Assembly: GCA_019321725.1 (NCBI GenBank)
Contig: CM033118.1
Span: forward strand, 13,418,071 to 13,482,070
Direction of reading: 5' to 3'
Source of the DNA: Paulownia fortunei
Taxonomy: Eukaryota > Streptophyta > Magnoliopsida > Lamiales > Paulowniaceae
DNA length: 64,000 nt
Position numbers and translations under genes: made by a program. This document shows positions 12,785 to 22,949 of the stretch, in pieces. Below the pieces are notes generated by a model. It was not told the DNA's origin. It did no database searches and saw nothing but the letters and a program-made list of their open reading frames with translations. Numbering within the stretch: the first letter of the stretch is position 1; each line of letters begins with the position of its first letter.

Positions 12785-13295
12785 GATGAATCACTTTGCA
12801 AGCTACGCCAGACTCCTTGCAAATAGGTCTGATTAACTTCTCTTTTTTCTGGTGAAACATGGCAGAAGTTATCGATTAATTCGTTGGTGGCAGGGGAAAC
12901 AATGCTAAAGTGTCTCAATTCTTTGAGGATCTTTTTGTAGTTTAGATTGCTTTGAAGAATATCGCTTGTGAACTAGCAATAAATTTCTTCATGAGGTTTG
13001 GATTTGGATCTTATAATACTCCTTAGATGTTACCTATATAATTCAAATCAAATATTTTATAACTTGAGATATTCCTAAATTTATTTTACTGGAATTAACT
13101 TTAAGAGGGTTGCAGGGGCTTTTACATATTGAACATGCCATATGTCATCGACTTGTGAAGCACTCAAGACTTCTATCACTTGAGAAGCGACAAGCATATA
13201 TTAAGAAAGTTGCTCCAAATTACTTTATAGAAACATTTAAATTATTTCATACAGATCTTCAAGTTCTTTACAGAAGTAATATTGTAAATTGTTAG
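12785..13295 (+). pseudogene. Unassigned coding-like segments (possible host-gene remnant)
   Basis: Two stretches read like conserved protein rather than noise. One is 12785-12940, with DESLCKLRQTPCK and, after stops, WQKLSINSLVAGETMLKCLN. The other is 13110-13295, a 61-codon frame with LLHIEHAICHRLVKHS and APNYFIETFKLFHTDLQVLY. They lie in different frames about 170 bp apart, which would fit either exons of a gene or a frameshifted pseudogene. They do not look like copia or gypsy domains and sit between a truncated copia and a SINE. I cannot name the family. They could also be chance open frames. Confidence 0.25.
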
Positions 13296-13313
13296 TGAAA
13301 CTCTTTCCTCCTT

Positions 13314-13647
13314 TTTTTTTTTTATAATCCAGGTATTCCAACTTGCGCCACACTATATCCTAGATCTCCAAGACCCTTTTCCCCAAGCACCTTGGAGAGG
13401 TAAATCGCGAGATATGCCTCAACTGGATCACAAGTTCCCCAATGACTGTACACTTCTGCGCACAAGGAGCCGCCTCCAAAGTGATTGCTACATACCAAAC
13501 TCCGACCGCAGGATCTCATTAGCAGCACAGTGATTGTTCCATACCGAAATTCAGCCGCAGGTTCCTACCAGGATTCTAACCCCCACCCTGCCGCTGAAAA
13601 CGAGTAACATGTTGATTGATCCACCAGTTGAGCTATGCCTCGGGGTC
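13314..13647 (-). mobile_element. tRNA-derived SINE with 15-bp target-site duplication
   Basis: On the minus strand the element begins gaccccgaggcatagctcaa and holds a Pol III A box (tagctcaactgg, 13624-13635). A B-box-like sequence (ggttagaatcc, 13571-13581) lies about 43 bp further on. It ends at 13314 in an A-rich tail (poly-T on the plus strand, to about 13323). The 15-bp sequence aactctttcctcctt occurs directly at both edges (13299-13313 and 13648-13662), as expected from LINE-mediated insertion. The body is about 334 bp and more GC-rich than its surroundings. Reading frames across it are not coding. The exact SINE family is not assigned. Confidence 0.85.
13571..13635 (-). promoter_or_regulatory. 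Internal Pol III promoter of the SINE (A and B boxes)
   Basis: The A-box match is TAGCTCAACTGG (consensus TRGYNNANNNGG). The B-box-like GGTTAGAATCC deviates from GGTTCGANNCC. Order and spacing are those of tRNA genes. The mutated B box suggests weak or no present transcription. Confidence 0.7.
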
Positions 13648-13662
13648 AACTCTTTCCTCCTT

Positions 13663-14893
13663 GAAAGCTCATCTTATACTAACAAGATGAACACTAATTT
13701 CCTTCATAGCACACAACTACCTTTTATTGCCGCTTGCCCCATTTAAATACTCTACACCACACTGGCACTTCTAACTATGATTATAGATCAACAATGTGCA
13801 TAGGGCCCACCAATTCTTCACAATGTTGGCTCATTCTCTTCCATTCAACTTTAATTTAATTCCTCCAATCCCATCATGATGTTTATGTCAACTTTCGCTT
13901 GCAAAACTATGATATTCCAGTTTAAAGTTTCTGTGTAGCCCTTCAATTTGAAGTTGAAATAAGATTTTGATAAGCTGTAGATTACTGAAATTAAAGAGAA
14001 AAAAAGGCTTCATACCACAATTGACTGGTAATACTTAATTTTTTGGTTCTGATTTCTAAACCAAAAACTTCTAACTAAACCCAAGAAATAAAAAAAAAAT
14101 ACTGTCAAACATCACAAAATAGAATGCAGTGGTGGTTAATGAAAATCTTGATAAGGGTGGTTATGGAAATTGTGTGGTCGTTTTTGCTGCCATATTAATA
14201 GACATGGGTTTGTGTTTGTTTGGGTAAGAGGGTGGATTTATTCTTCTTTTCCATATAAAAAGGTTTGTAGTCTTGTAGAGTTGGTCCATCCATGATCAAA
14301 TGATGGATCACTTAGTATTTTCTTCAAAGCCACTCAAACCTAGAAACCTTCCATGGCTTGTCTAAGATCCATAGATACTTCTTTTGCAGCTATAACATTG
14401 AAATGGAAGCGGAAAGAAAAAATCAGCATGGTTACCAAAGTATCCATGATCCGTGTCCTAGAGGGGTTATTACAATTGATCTAGTTTGGCATAGATTAAT
14501 TAAACTGGACACATGGAAATAAGAGGTGGATGAATATCACATTAAGGTGATGGAAGATCTCAATAGCCAAGAGTGTTCCTAATCTCTCTCTATCTATCTA
14601 CGTGTATGTTTCCTCTGTGTGAGTGTGACTGGGTTTCCAACTTAAAAGCTAGATGTTCCATAACCTTGTCGCATATTAAATTCATATATGAATTTTTTAT
14701 TAGTTAAAAGATTATGTTGAACATCATCTAGTATTATCTATTACTAGTGGAATATATTATGCATGGAATTTTTTATATTTATGCCAAAGATCACAAAATC
14801 TGAATATGGAATACTAGATTTCTTGATTTAGTTCAAGTTTTTGTTGAGTTTATTGATCATTATTAATATGTCTGAATTTTTTGTTTTATATTT
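13663..14893. other. Noncoding interval between SINE and copia nest
   Basis: No domain-like open frame or repeat pair was recognised. A TCTA-type simple run occurs around 14583-14600. The bases just before the next element (14894-14898, aagat) form the left TSD of copia A; the right copy is aggat at 25026-25030 (4 of 5). Confidence 0.5.
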
Positions 14894-14898
14894 AAGAT

Positions 14899-15123
14899 TG
14901 TTGAAATTGGGAGAAATTTTTAAATATTATTGATTCCGAAAATAATGGTTACAAGGTTCACTTATATACACAATATATTACATATCATGAAATTTAAATT
15001 AGATAAATACTCTACATTATATCCTTAGAAATCAGGAATACATATGTTAACAAGATCTCCTAAATATTCTCTAACAAAATAGTTGTACGGTTTCATTATC
15101 AAGAATAAGTAAGTTTTCCAAAA
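14899..15123 (-). repeat. 3' LTR of copia A
   Basis: It is homologous to 24812-25025. Shared blocks include the minus-strand start GAAAACTTnCTTATTCTTGA and the segment taaatattattgattc (plus strand). The outer terminus TGTTGAAATT on the plus strand corresponds to LTR end ...TTCAACA on the minus strand. Confidence 0.88.
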
Positions 15124-15434
15124 GTCACCCTCAAGATAATGAATGGATGTTTTTCATCCTCAGCTTGGCAATTATCATTCGGAATGCTGCAATATACAGG
15201 CCCTTTGTAAGAATATGAGCAAGGTGTCCTCCGTTAGACACAAATGGGTTGTAAATTAATCAATTACCTAACTTTTCCTTTATGAAGTGTTTATTAACTC
15301 AATATGTTTGCTACCGTAATGTTGTATAGGATTACGTCTACTTGCTATCACAATAAAGTTTCAAGTATTTTCCCACTCAATCTTTAAATCTTCTGAGATT
15401 ATTTTCACACATAATAATTCACAAATTCCAATTG

Positions 15435-15526
15435 CCATACACCTCAACTCTACTTCTCTGCTTGATTTGGCCACAATATTCCATACACCTCAACTCTACT
15501 TCCCTGCTTGATTTGGCCACAATATT
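15435..15526. repeat. 46-bp direct tandem duplication inside RNase H of copia A
   Basis: Unit 1 is 15435-15480 and unit 2 is 15481-15526; both start ccatacacctcaactctact. Only one base differs between them (tctctg versus tccctg). The unit is not a multiple of three, so it breaks the RNase H frame. The near identity suggests it is more recent than most of the decay. Confidence 0.9.
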
Positions 15527-16314
15527 TTTTTTTACTCCTCCATATCATTAGATTACCACCTAAGTACGTGTAGTAGCCTGATGCTGATTTCCACCACAGA
15601 CCTGACATAGTGTGCATCAGTATAAGCTTCAAGAGTCAACTTCTCTCCCTTCTTAAATAAAATTCTTTTTACTGGAGTTCTATTCATGCAGCTTGGACTT
15701 GAATTTCTTTGGTAATGTGCATAAACTTACTCACCACTGTAACTGCATAGGCTTGTTAGGTCTATTATGAGATAAGTAAATGAGTCTTTAAACAAGTCTC
15801 TAATATGTGCCTTTATCAACCACTATATCTTCTAATGCCTCTTTGAGTCTATGATTACATTCTTTCAGTATTTCAACTGGCTTGCACCACATCTTGCCTA
15901 TCTCTTTTAATTAGTCTAACACATTTTTGTTGAAAGATAAAAATTCTATGCCGCGATTGAGCAACTTCAATGCCTAGGAAGTACTTCATTGCACCATGAT
16001 CCTTGACTTCAAATAATTTCACAAGACATTCTCTATGCCTTTTATATTGTTGCAGTCACAATTATGTCATCCACATATAAGAGTAATGGTGTCTCTTTCC
16101 TCGTCACCTATACGAGTAATGTTGTCACTTTCCATGAACATGAGTATTTGACAAATAAAGTATGGTCACCTTGGCTTTGCTTGTATCCCATAGAATGCAT
16201 AACCTTGGTAAATCTTCCTAATTAGGCCCCTAGTGATTACTTTAAACTGTATAGAACCTTTTGCAATTCACACTTTTTTATTTTCGAATTGTGAGCTGAA
16301 AATATTAGGGATTT

Positions 16315-16316
<2 letters not shown>

Positions 16317-16374
<58 letters not shown>
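16317..16374. repeat. (AT)29 microsatellite within the RT gene of copia A
   Basis: 58 uninterrupted bases of AT. On the minus strand it sits between LEED and MEIP of the conserved RT segment (usual form EE-V/I-Y-M-E-x-P), encoding alternating Ile-Tyr. The frame is the same on both sides, so the expansion grew from the native ATATATG-type codons for I-Y-M. The tract is likely highly variable in length. Confidence 0.93.
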
Positions 16375-16376
<2 letters not shown>

Positions 16377-16433
16377 TCTTCAAGATCATCATGCAAAAAG
16401 GTATTTTTAACGTTGAAGAAAAAGAGAAAGATG

Positions 16434-16677
16434 TGGGATACAATTGTATGGTTCTCATTCAACTTTGTCTATAAAAATTACACAGAGGAGAAAACAGACT
16501 ACATATTTTGTCTATATAAATTACTTTATCTATTTAAATTGTAAACTACTCAATATTACATGCTAATTTATTAGGAAAGTAAATCTACTAAGAATACATA
16601 TCTTACAGCTAGCACTCTTCTAATATCTTGGCCATATTTCAGTAGATTTGACCAAAAATATTCTATACTTTGCAAGA
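16434..16677 (-). repeat. 3' LTR of copia B
   Basis: Pairs with 20525-20758. The minus-strand start is TCTTGCAAAGTATAGAATA versus TGTTGCAAAGTTTAGAATA in the other copy, and both end in CA. Confidence 0.85.
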
Positions 16678-16689
16678 CTTCTTGTCAAG

Positions 16690-19600
16690 TTGGTTTTAAG
16701 ATGTCTCTCATGGCTAGCTTGCTTATCAAGATATCGAACTGCTTCTTTGATGGCCCCTTTGTAAGTATATCTGCAATTTGATCACTAGTTGGAATGTAAG
16801 TCATACATACCAAACCATTATCTAGTTTTCTTTGTCAGCCTCAACATCCTTTGTCCTATCATGAAGAACCAGATTATGAGCAATGGAGAAACCTTCCTTG
16901 TTGTCACAGTATACTTTCATAGGTTGGGGATCATCAACCTTCAACTCTCCCAACAATCTTTTAATCCATATTACTTCACAAATCCCATGAGCAATAGCCC
17001 TAAACTCAGCCTCTTCACTACTTTAACCACCATACTTTGTTTTTTTATTGCGCCAAGTAACCAGGTTTCCTCCAACAAATGCATAATAGCCGAAGGTTGA
17101 TCTTTTAGGTGCAAACTTCCAGTCCAATCCAATCCGGTGTAAACTTCATCTTGTAGGTGTCCGTGCTTTCAAACATTAAACCCTTCATTGGAGTTCTCTT
17201 CAGATACTTCAGTACTCTATAATCAACATCAAAATGTTCGGTCCTGGTGAGTGCATAAATTGACTCACCACACTGGCTGCAAAGGCTATATCTGGACGTG
17301 TATGTGATAGATAAATTAATATTCCCATAAGTCATTGAAATTGATCTCTGTTGGTCACTTCTTCAAGTTTAGCAGTCTTGAGCTTTAAATTTGTATCTAC
17401 GTGTATCTCAACTGCCTTATAATCTAAAAGGATTATCTTCCTTACTAGGTCTAGCACATATTTTCATTGGGAAACAAATATCCCTTTCTTGGATCTGGCG
17501 AACTCCATGCCAAGTAAATACTTCAATATGCCTAAGTATTTGATCTTGAAATTATTTAAAAGTATATTTTTAGTCTATCAAGTTCAATGTTATCATCCCC
17601 TGTCAAGATTATATCATCTAAAAAAAATAGCAACTTTCACTTTAGTCGAGTGCCTATAAGACATAGCATGTCATCTTGACATTGATAATATCCATAACTT
17701 TTTTACATTTTTCCCAACCAAGGTCTAAGAGACTGTTAAGTCTATATAAAGATTTTCCCAATCTACATACTTTGTTTTCGCCAAGTGGAGGCTAGTCCAT
17801 AAATACTTCATCTTATAGGTCTTCAGTTAGGAAGGCATTCTTCATATCTAACTAATATATAGTTGGTGAAAGAAGAACTATGATTTAGGTTATCTTGGCA
17901 ACTAGTGCAAACGTCTGTTGATAGTTAATTCTATAAGTTTATTCTTTTGCCATAAGTCTCACCTTACATCTCTTCACACTACCATTAGATTTGCATTTAA
18001 CTGTAAACACCTATTTGCAACCTACAATTTTCTTCTCCTTTGGTAGCTCAACAATCTCCCAAGTGTTATTTTTTCAAAGAGCATTAATCTCTTCTAGAAC
18101 TACTAATTTCCAATCTGGATGATCTAGAGCTTCCAAAAAGTTCCTTGGAACAAACAAGTAAAAGATAATAGAAGTAAACACTTTATGGTTACTACAGAGT
18201 TTATGATATGACATGTACTTGGCAATTGGGTGCTTGGTACAAGTTTTGACTCATTTTCTTATAGCTATGGGAACATTAAGATCTGAAAAATCATTAACAT
18301 AAAGTATAGTTGGCGAATAAATGGAAGTTGATGTTACTTGAATTATCTTAGTGACCAGTTTTTGGAGGTAGAGATTGGTCTAATGCTGCGATTGTAGGTT
18401 GATCTTCACCATTAGAATGATATCTTTTTTGACATAAACACGCAACTCAGATGGATGAGGGTTATTTTGGCTATTTTATAGTGTTTCTCCCCATGTTTGT
18501 TTTGCATTTTTGCTTTGTAATGGTAGATTTATATTTTCTTCATTTCCATTATTTGAAACTTTTATTCCTAGGTTGTAGAAGTGTTAGAATAAATAAAATC
18601 AAAGATCTCATATTTGGCATAGGTATGGATGTTTTCCAAAAAATTATATTTGTTATTCTCTTTCTCTTTCTGAAGATAGGGTTGGCTAAAGAAATGTTGA
18701 TTTTCAATAGAAGAAACATCCATACTAATGTGAATTTTTTTGGTTTTTGGATTTAAACACTTGTACCCTTTTTTATTAGGAGCATATCCTATGAAAACAC
18801 ATTTTTCAGCCCGAGGTCAAGTTTAGACCAAAAATAGCCAGATATGTGAACAAACACAATGCAACCAAATACATTTAAAGGTAAATTGAAGTTATACAAC
18901 TTTCAGCAAAAATGTTTTTAAGATATTGTAAGTGTAATATATTTTAAAACACGAGAAGGCATTCTGTTAATAAGATAACATGCAGTCAAAATAACATCAC
19001 CCTATAAATATTTAGGAACATGCATAGAAAACAGAATAACTTTACCAACTTCAAGTAGATGATAATTTTTTATTTTGGAAATTCTATTTTGTTAAAGGGT
19101 ATCACAACAACTGGATTGATGGTGAATGCTTTTGTCTTTCAAAAAACTTCCCAAATAATTTTGAAGTACTTAGTTCCATTATTTGTATGGAGTATGGTTA
19201 TTTTTGTTTGAAATTAAGTTTCATTCATATTGTAAAAGTCTTTGAATAACTTTTCAACTTCAGATTTCTCACTCATCAAAAATACCTTGCAAAGGCGAGT
19301 ATGGTCATCTATGAAAGTGATAAACCATTTTTTTTTCTAGAAATAGTATTAATTCTTGAGGGCCCCAAACATAAGTATGAATAAGATAAAAAAAGTCTTG
19401 ATGCATGATAAGACATTGATTTATATGAAATTCGATGATTTTTTGGTAATGACAAGCTTCACAATAAAAGGAATGACAATCCAATTTTTAAAAAAACTAG
19501 GAAACAAATATTTCAAATAGAAAAACCTAGGATGTCATAATCTACGATCCCATAGCATTATTTGGTCATGAAAGAGATTAAACTAAAACTACGACTCAAG

Positions 19601-20062
19601 CCCTAAGCATGTTTATTGTTGAAAAGGTTATCATCAAAATAGTAAAGACCAGTAACCATTCTAGCATTGCCAATCATCAGCCCCATATTATGGTCCTGAA
19701 ATTCATAGTGGGAATCAAAGAATGACTTGACAATTAGAACTAATATAATTGACTAGCAGATAAATAGTTGCAAGAAAAATTGAAACATGAAGAACATATT
19801 TCAGTTCTATTCTTTTTGAAATTTTAATTGAACTTTTTCCTATGATCGGTGAAATTTTTTTGTCTCTAATCCTAATTATTCTATTTCCAGCACAGGGAGA
19901 ATAGGATTTAAATAAGTGAGAGAGACTAGTCATGTGATTTAATGCACCTAAATTAATAATCCATGGTGCAAATGTTGGAATACTAGATAAAATCCTAGGA
20001 TTATTATCTAATTGCACCATGGAGCTATTAGGAATACTAGATAGTGGATTAGAATTTAGCAA
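16690..20062 (-). pseudogene. Copia B pol remnant
   Basis: RNase H: YKMKFTPDWIGLEVCT near 17105-17150, followed downstream by the decayed EAEFRAIAHG-type motif and HDRTKD-like tail (about 16720-17050). RT: FLDDIILTGDDN near 17585-17620, where YVDD has become FLDD; EEINAL, NNTWEIVELPKEKK near 18060-18140. Integrase occupies about 18750-19600. Protease: PWIINLGALNHMT near 19915-19960, with the active-site DSG changed to NLG; further on SPIIGKSSIKIS. Stops and frameshifts run throughout. The 101-codon plus-strand frame at 18451-18756 is antisense to this region and is not a gene. Confidence 0.85.
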
Positions 20063-20524
20063 TTTAAGAAGGTGATCTATCTACTCTTTGCTAAAAAAAT
20101 TGCTAGTCTCGACTTCATTAGCTGAAGGAGAGTCAGGGCCTAGTTTGCTGCTATTCTAATTTGCATTCTAATTTAGAGATTTCCCGAGGAGTTTCCAGCA
20201 GATTTCTCATATGAGGTGTGGTTTATTGTTGTAATCAAATTATAAATGGCTTTTTTCTTCCATCCTCTACTGGATGTTAAATGATCGACTTACAATGGTA
20301 TTGGCAGTAGCTAAGGCCATATTCTCTACAGGTCCGGTTTAACATTCCAATGACTCTCCTCCTGTCTTACAGCAACAAATACCTATCCAATAGAGATAAT
20401 AATAGAGAAGTATTCGGAGGTTATATCAGAAGACATGTTATTTCTATAAGGATAAAATGGCTAGATAAAAGAGGAGATTGATTAGGGTTTGGAAACAGAG
20501 ATGGGGAAAAAATCCCCGCTTTGA
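20063..20524 (-). pseudogene. Copia B gag remnant with decayed zinc knuckle
   Basis: The minus strand reads NNKPHLI, stop, EICWKLLGKSLN at about 20165-20225. This is the copia CxxCxKPxHTxExCWKLHGKP knuckle with the first cysteines lost. The upstream gag shell domain is missing: only about 300 bp remain before the 5' LTR. The primer site next to the LTR (tcatcaaagc, minus strand) matches the Met-tRNA type only partly. Confidence 0.65.
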
Positions 20525-20758
20525 TGAGAATCACAATTATATGATTCTAATTCATTAAGAAAACAATCTGCCTACTTTGTCTTGTAAATTATATAGAGGA
20601 GAAAATAAAAAAAGAAAGCTATTATCTACTCAATGATTACACGTTAAATTATAGGAAAAGTAAATATCCTAAAAATACATATATTATAGCTAACACTCTC
20701 CTAATATCTTGGCCATATCTCAACGGATTTGAATAAAAATATTCTAAACTTTGCAACA
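20525..20758 (-). repeat. 5' LTR of copia B
   Basis: Pairs with 16434-16677. The outer terminus ctttgcaaca (plus strand) is TGTTGCAAAG on the minus strand. Confidence 0.85.
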
Positions 20759-22900
20759 CACATCAAATTGTTGCAAAATGATAACAACACCAAACTTTAT
20801 TCGTCTTTGTAACAAGAGCAAATGTCTCAAGATAGTTGATCCCATATGTTTGGCTGTACTGCTTTGCTACTATTGCCTTTTACCTTTCAAGTGAACCATT
20901 AGACCTTGTACTTGTCTCTGAAGACCCTTTTACAACCAATGGGAAACTTTCCTTTCGGTAATTCCACCAAATCCCACATTGCATTCTTATCTTGAGCATC
21001 CATTTCAACCCTCATAGCTTCCCTCTGTTTCTTATAACCAAGTGCCTTGGATAAAGTTTTGGTATAGATGCGGTGTTTAGGTGATTAAGGAAGGCTTTAT
21101 GGGCTTTAGACAATTTATTATAGGACATAAATAGGTGTATTAGGAGTTGAGTGCATGTCCTGGTTCCTTTTCGATGAACTATGGGAATATGAAGGTTATA
21201 TATATTAGGTACAAATTTTCGTGGTGGTTCTAGAATGGAAACAAAGAGAGATTGTTGAGCATGCATAGTTTAAATGATGGGATCGTCCCTTCTTGAGTAG
21301 ACTTGAAATGGACGAATAAAATTTTGAACTTATTTTTCCTTTGCTAGAACTCTCGCATCAAGAGATGTACACAATTCAAACTCATTTAGAATAGAAGTAG
21401 GATGTTTAGAAATAGGTTTAGTGGGAGGAATTAACTCAGATGTGATGTTTCCAGTAAGCAAATTTATCGTGGTAGTTGACTCATGAATGGGATAAGAATG
21501 ATGTCAAAAGACACAAAGAGGTCAAGTTAGAATGAGTTCCTATGTTAATCTTTTACAAATGATTTCTTCCCCTAAAGATATAGATCAGTGAAAAAATTAT
21601 CACTTTCAGTGAAAATGACATCTACAGAAATATAATTTTCTTGTGGGAGGATGATAATATTTGTACCCTTTCTGCATTAGAGAATACCCCACAAAGACAC
21701 ACTTAAGAACTCTTGGGTCTAATTTTTCCCTATTTTAAGAATGAATATGGACAAAAGCAACATAACCAAAGATTCTTGGAATAAGATTGTTTGAAATATG
21801 GAAACAACATTGATAGAACTTGCATGAGACTTTTAAAACCAAGCACTTGAGAAGGCAATCTACTTATAATATATGCAACAGTTAAAATGGCCTCTCCCTA
21901 ATAATTTTTAGGAATGTTTTTTCTGAAAAAGAAAGGCTCTAGTAGCTGGTAAAACCTAACCATTTTCTATCTATAACCCTGTTTTGTTGGGGTGTTAACA
22001 CAAGATGATTCATGAATTATGCCTTCATTTTGGAAGAGTGAAGACAAAGATTGATTAGACTAGTCCATTGCATTATCTGATTGAAACCTTTTGATTGCAA
22101 CACCAAACTAATTTTTAACCATAATGAAAAAACAAGAAATGTTGAACTCGCATATCACTTGTTTTTCAAATGATAAATCCATGTCACACGAGTACAATCA
22201 TCATCAAATGAAACAAACCAACAAGCCCCAAAAAAATATTCCGAATGGACACCAAATGTTATTATGGATTGGAGAAAAAAAGGTATGTCTGTGCTTTGCC
22301 AATTAATACAATCAAATTGTTAGACTCTTTTTTTTTAGCTATAAAGAAAACATAACTTTGAGAAACCTTAAACGAATGATGACCAAGATGGTGGTTATAA
22401 AGCCATTATTTTGTCTTTATTTGTCATGGAATACTCAGAAAGTAATGACAAAGGTAAACTATTCTCATTTCTAGATTGTTCACTTTCTTCCTCAAAAAAG
22501 TAAACTGCATCTTTCTCCCTAGCATATACAATCCTCTTCCTCGTATCCTAGTCCTGAAGTACATAATATGATGGGTAAAATACCATATTGAAATTCAAAT
22601 CTTTGTAAGTTTTTATATTGACATAAGATTGATACATAATTTAGGCACGCGGAGGACATTTTTCAGTGTGAGGAATCGATTAATACAAATATCACCTTAT
22701 CCAACTATGGTTATTGAGGTTCCATTGGATATAAAGAGTTTTTTGTTACTAGGACTTGGGTATAGAAGATAATTTTTTTGGGAACAATAGGTCATTTGGT
22801 CAATAGCCATTTAATCAATAACCTAGGAACTAGGATTTTCTATTAATGAATTATTTGATACATTGAGTACATGAGATAGAGTTTTACCTAAGAGTACTAG
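20759..22900 (-). pseudogene. Copia A pol, N-terminal part (protease, integrase, start of RT)
   Basis: RT start: QTYGINYLETFALVTKTNK near 20800-20860, corresponding to the usual YGIDYxETFAPVAK motif. It breaks off at 20759 where element B begins. Integrase: 21500-22560, heavily decayed, with the pre-integrase part upstream. Protease: VID, stop, MAIDQMT near 22800-22830, where the DSGATDHMT site is destroyed; LKNVLRVPKLCINLMSI near 22650-22700 follows, as in other copia proteases. Stops are frequent. Joined in order with 15136-16433, this accounts for one complete pol. Confidence 0.82.
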
Positions 22901-22949
22901 TGCACAAGTACCTATAGGCTCGGATTTCTCCCATGTCCCTGAGAAATTC

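Larger units (their letters stand above)
15136..16433 (-). pseudogene. Copia A pol, C-terminal part (RT end and RNase H)
   Basis: The minus strand reads NVKNTFLHDDLEED near 16385-16430, then an expanded IY repeat from the AT microsatellite, then MEIPNIF. YVDDIIVTA lies at about 16066-16095 (catalytic YVDD kept), and SASGYYTYLGGNLMIWRSKK lies in the RNase H region near 15540-15600. A 46-bp direct duplication at 15435-15526 shifts the frame near the RNase H core. Stops occur throughout. This continues the RT that begins beyond element B at 20759. Confidence 0.85.
16434..20758 (-). mobile_element. Inner Ty1/copia element B nested in copia A
   Basis: LTRs at 20525-20758 (5') and 16434-16677 (3') share long blocks such as tcttggccatat and tacatattttgtc-like segments. 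The minus-strand LTR begins TGTTGCAAAG. A purine-rich tract (ccaacttgacaagaag) precedes the 3' LTR. The internal part carries a gag zinc knuckle, dead protease, integrase, RT and RNase H. Flanking pentamers (agatg and cacat) do not match, so the TSD is lost or the limits are off by a base or two. Insertion into A is shown by the RT of A resuming across it. Most of gag is deleted: only about 300 bp separate the LTR from the zinc knuckle. Confidence 0.88.

Noticed and set aside
16233..16544. 103-codon plus-strand frame with an Ile-Tyr run
   Set aside because: It spans the AT microsatellite and the junction between copia A and the LTR of copia B; the true coding sense is the minus strand.
16789..17100. 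103-codon plus-strand frame
   Set aside because: Antisense of the RNase H region of copia B.
18451..18756. 101-codon plus-strand frame rich in Phe and Leu, membrane-like
   Set aside because: It lies antisense to the RT/integrase linker of copia B; the hydrophobic look comes from reading A-rich coding DNA backwards.
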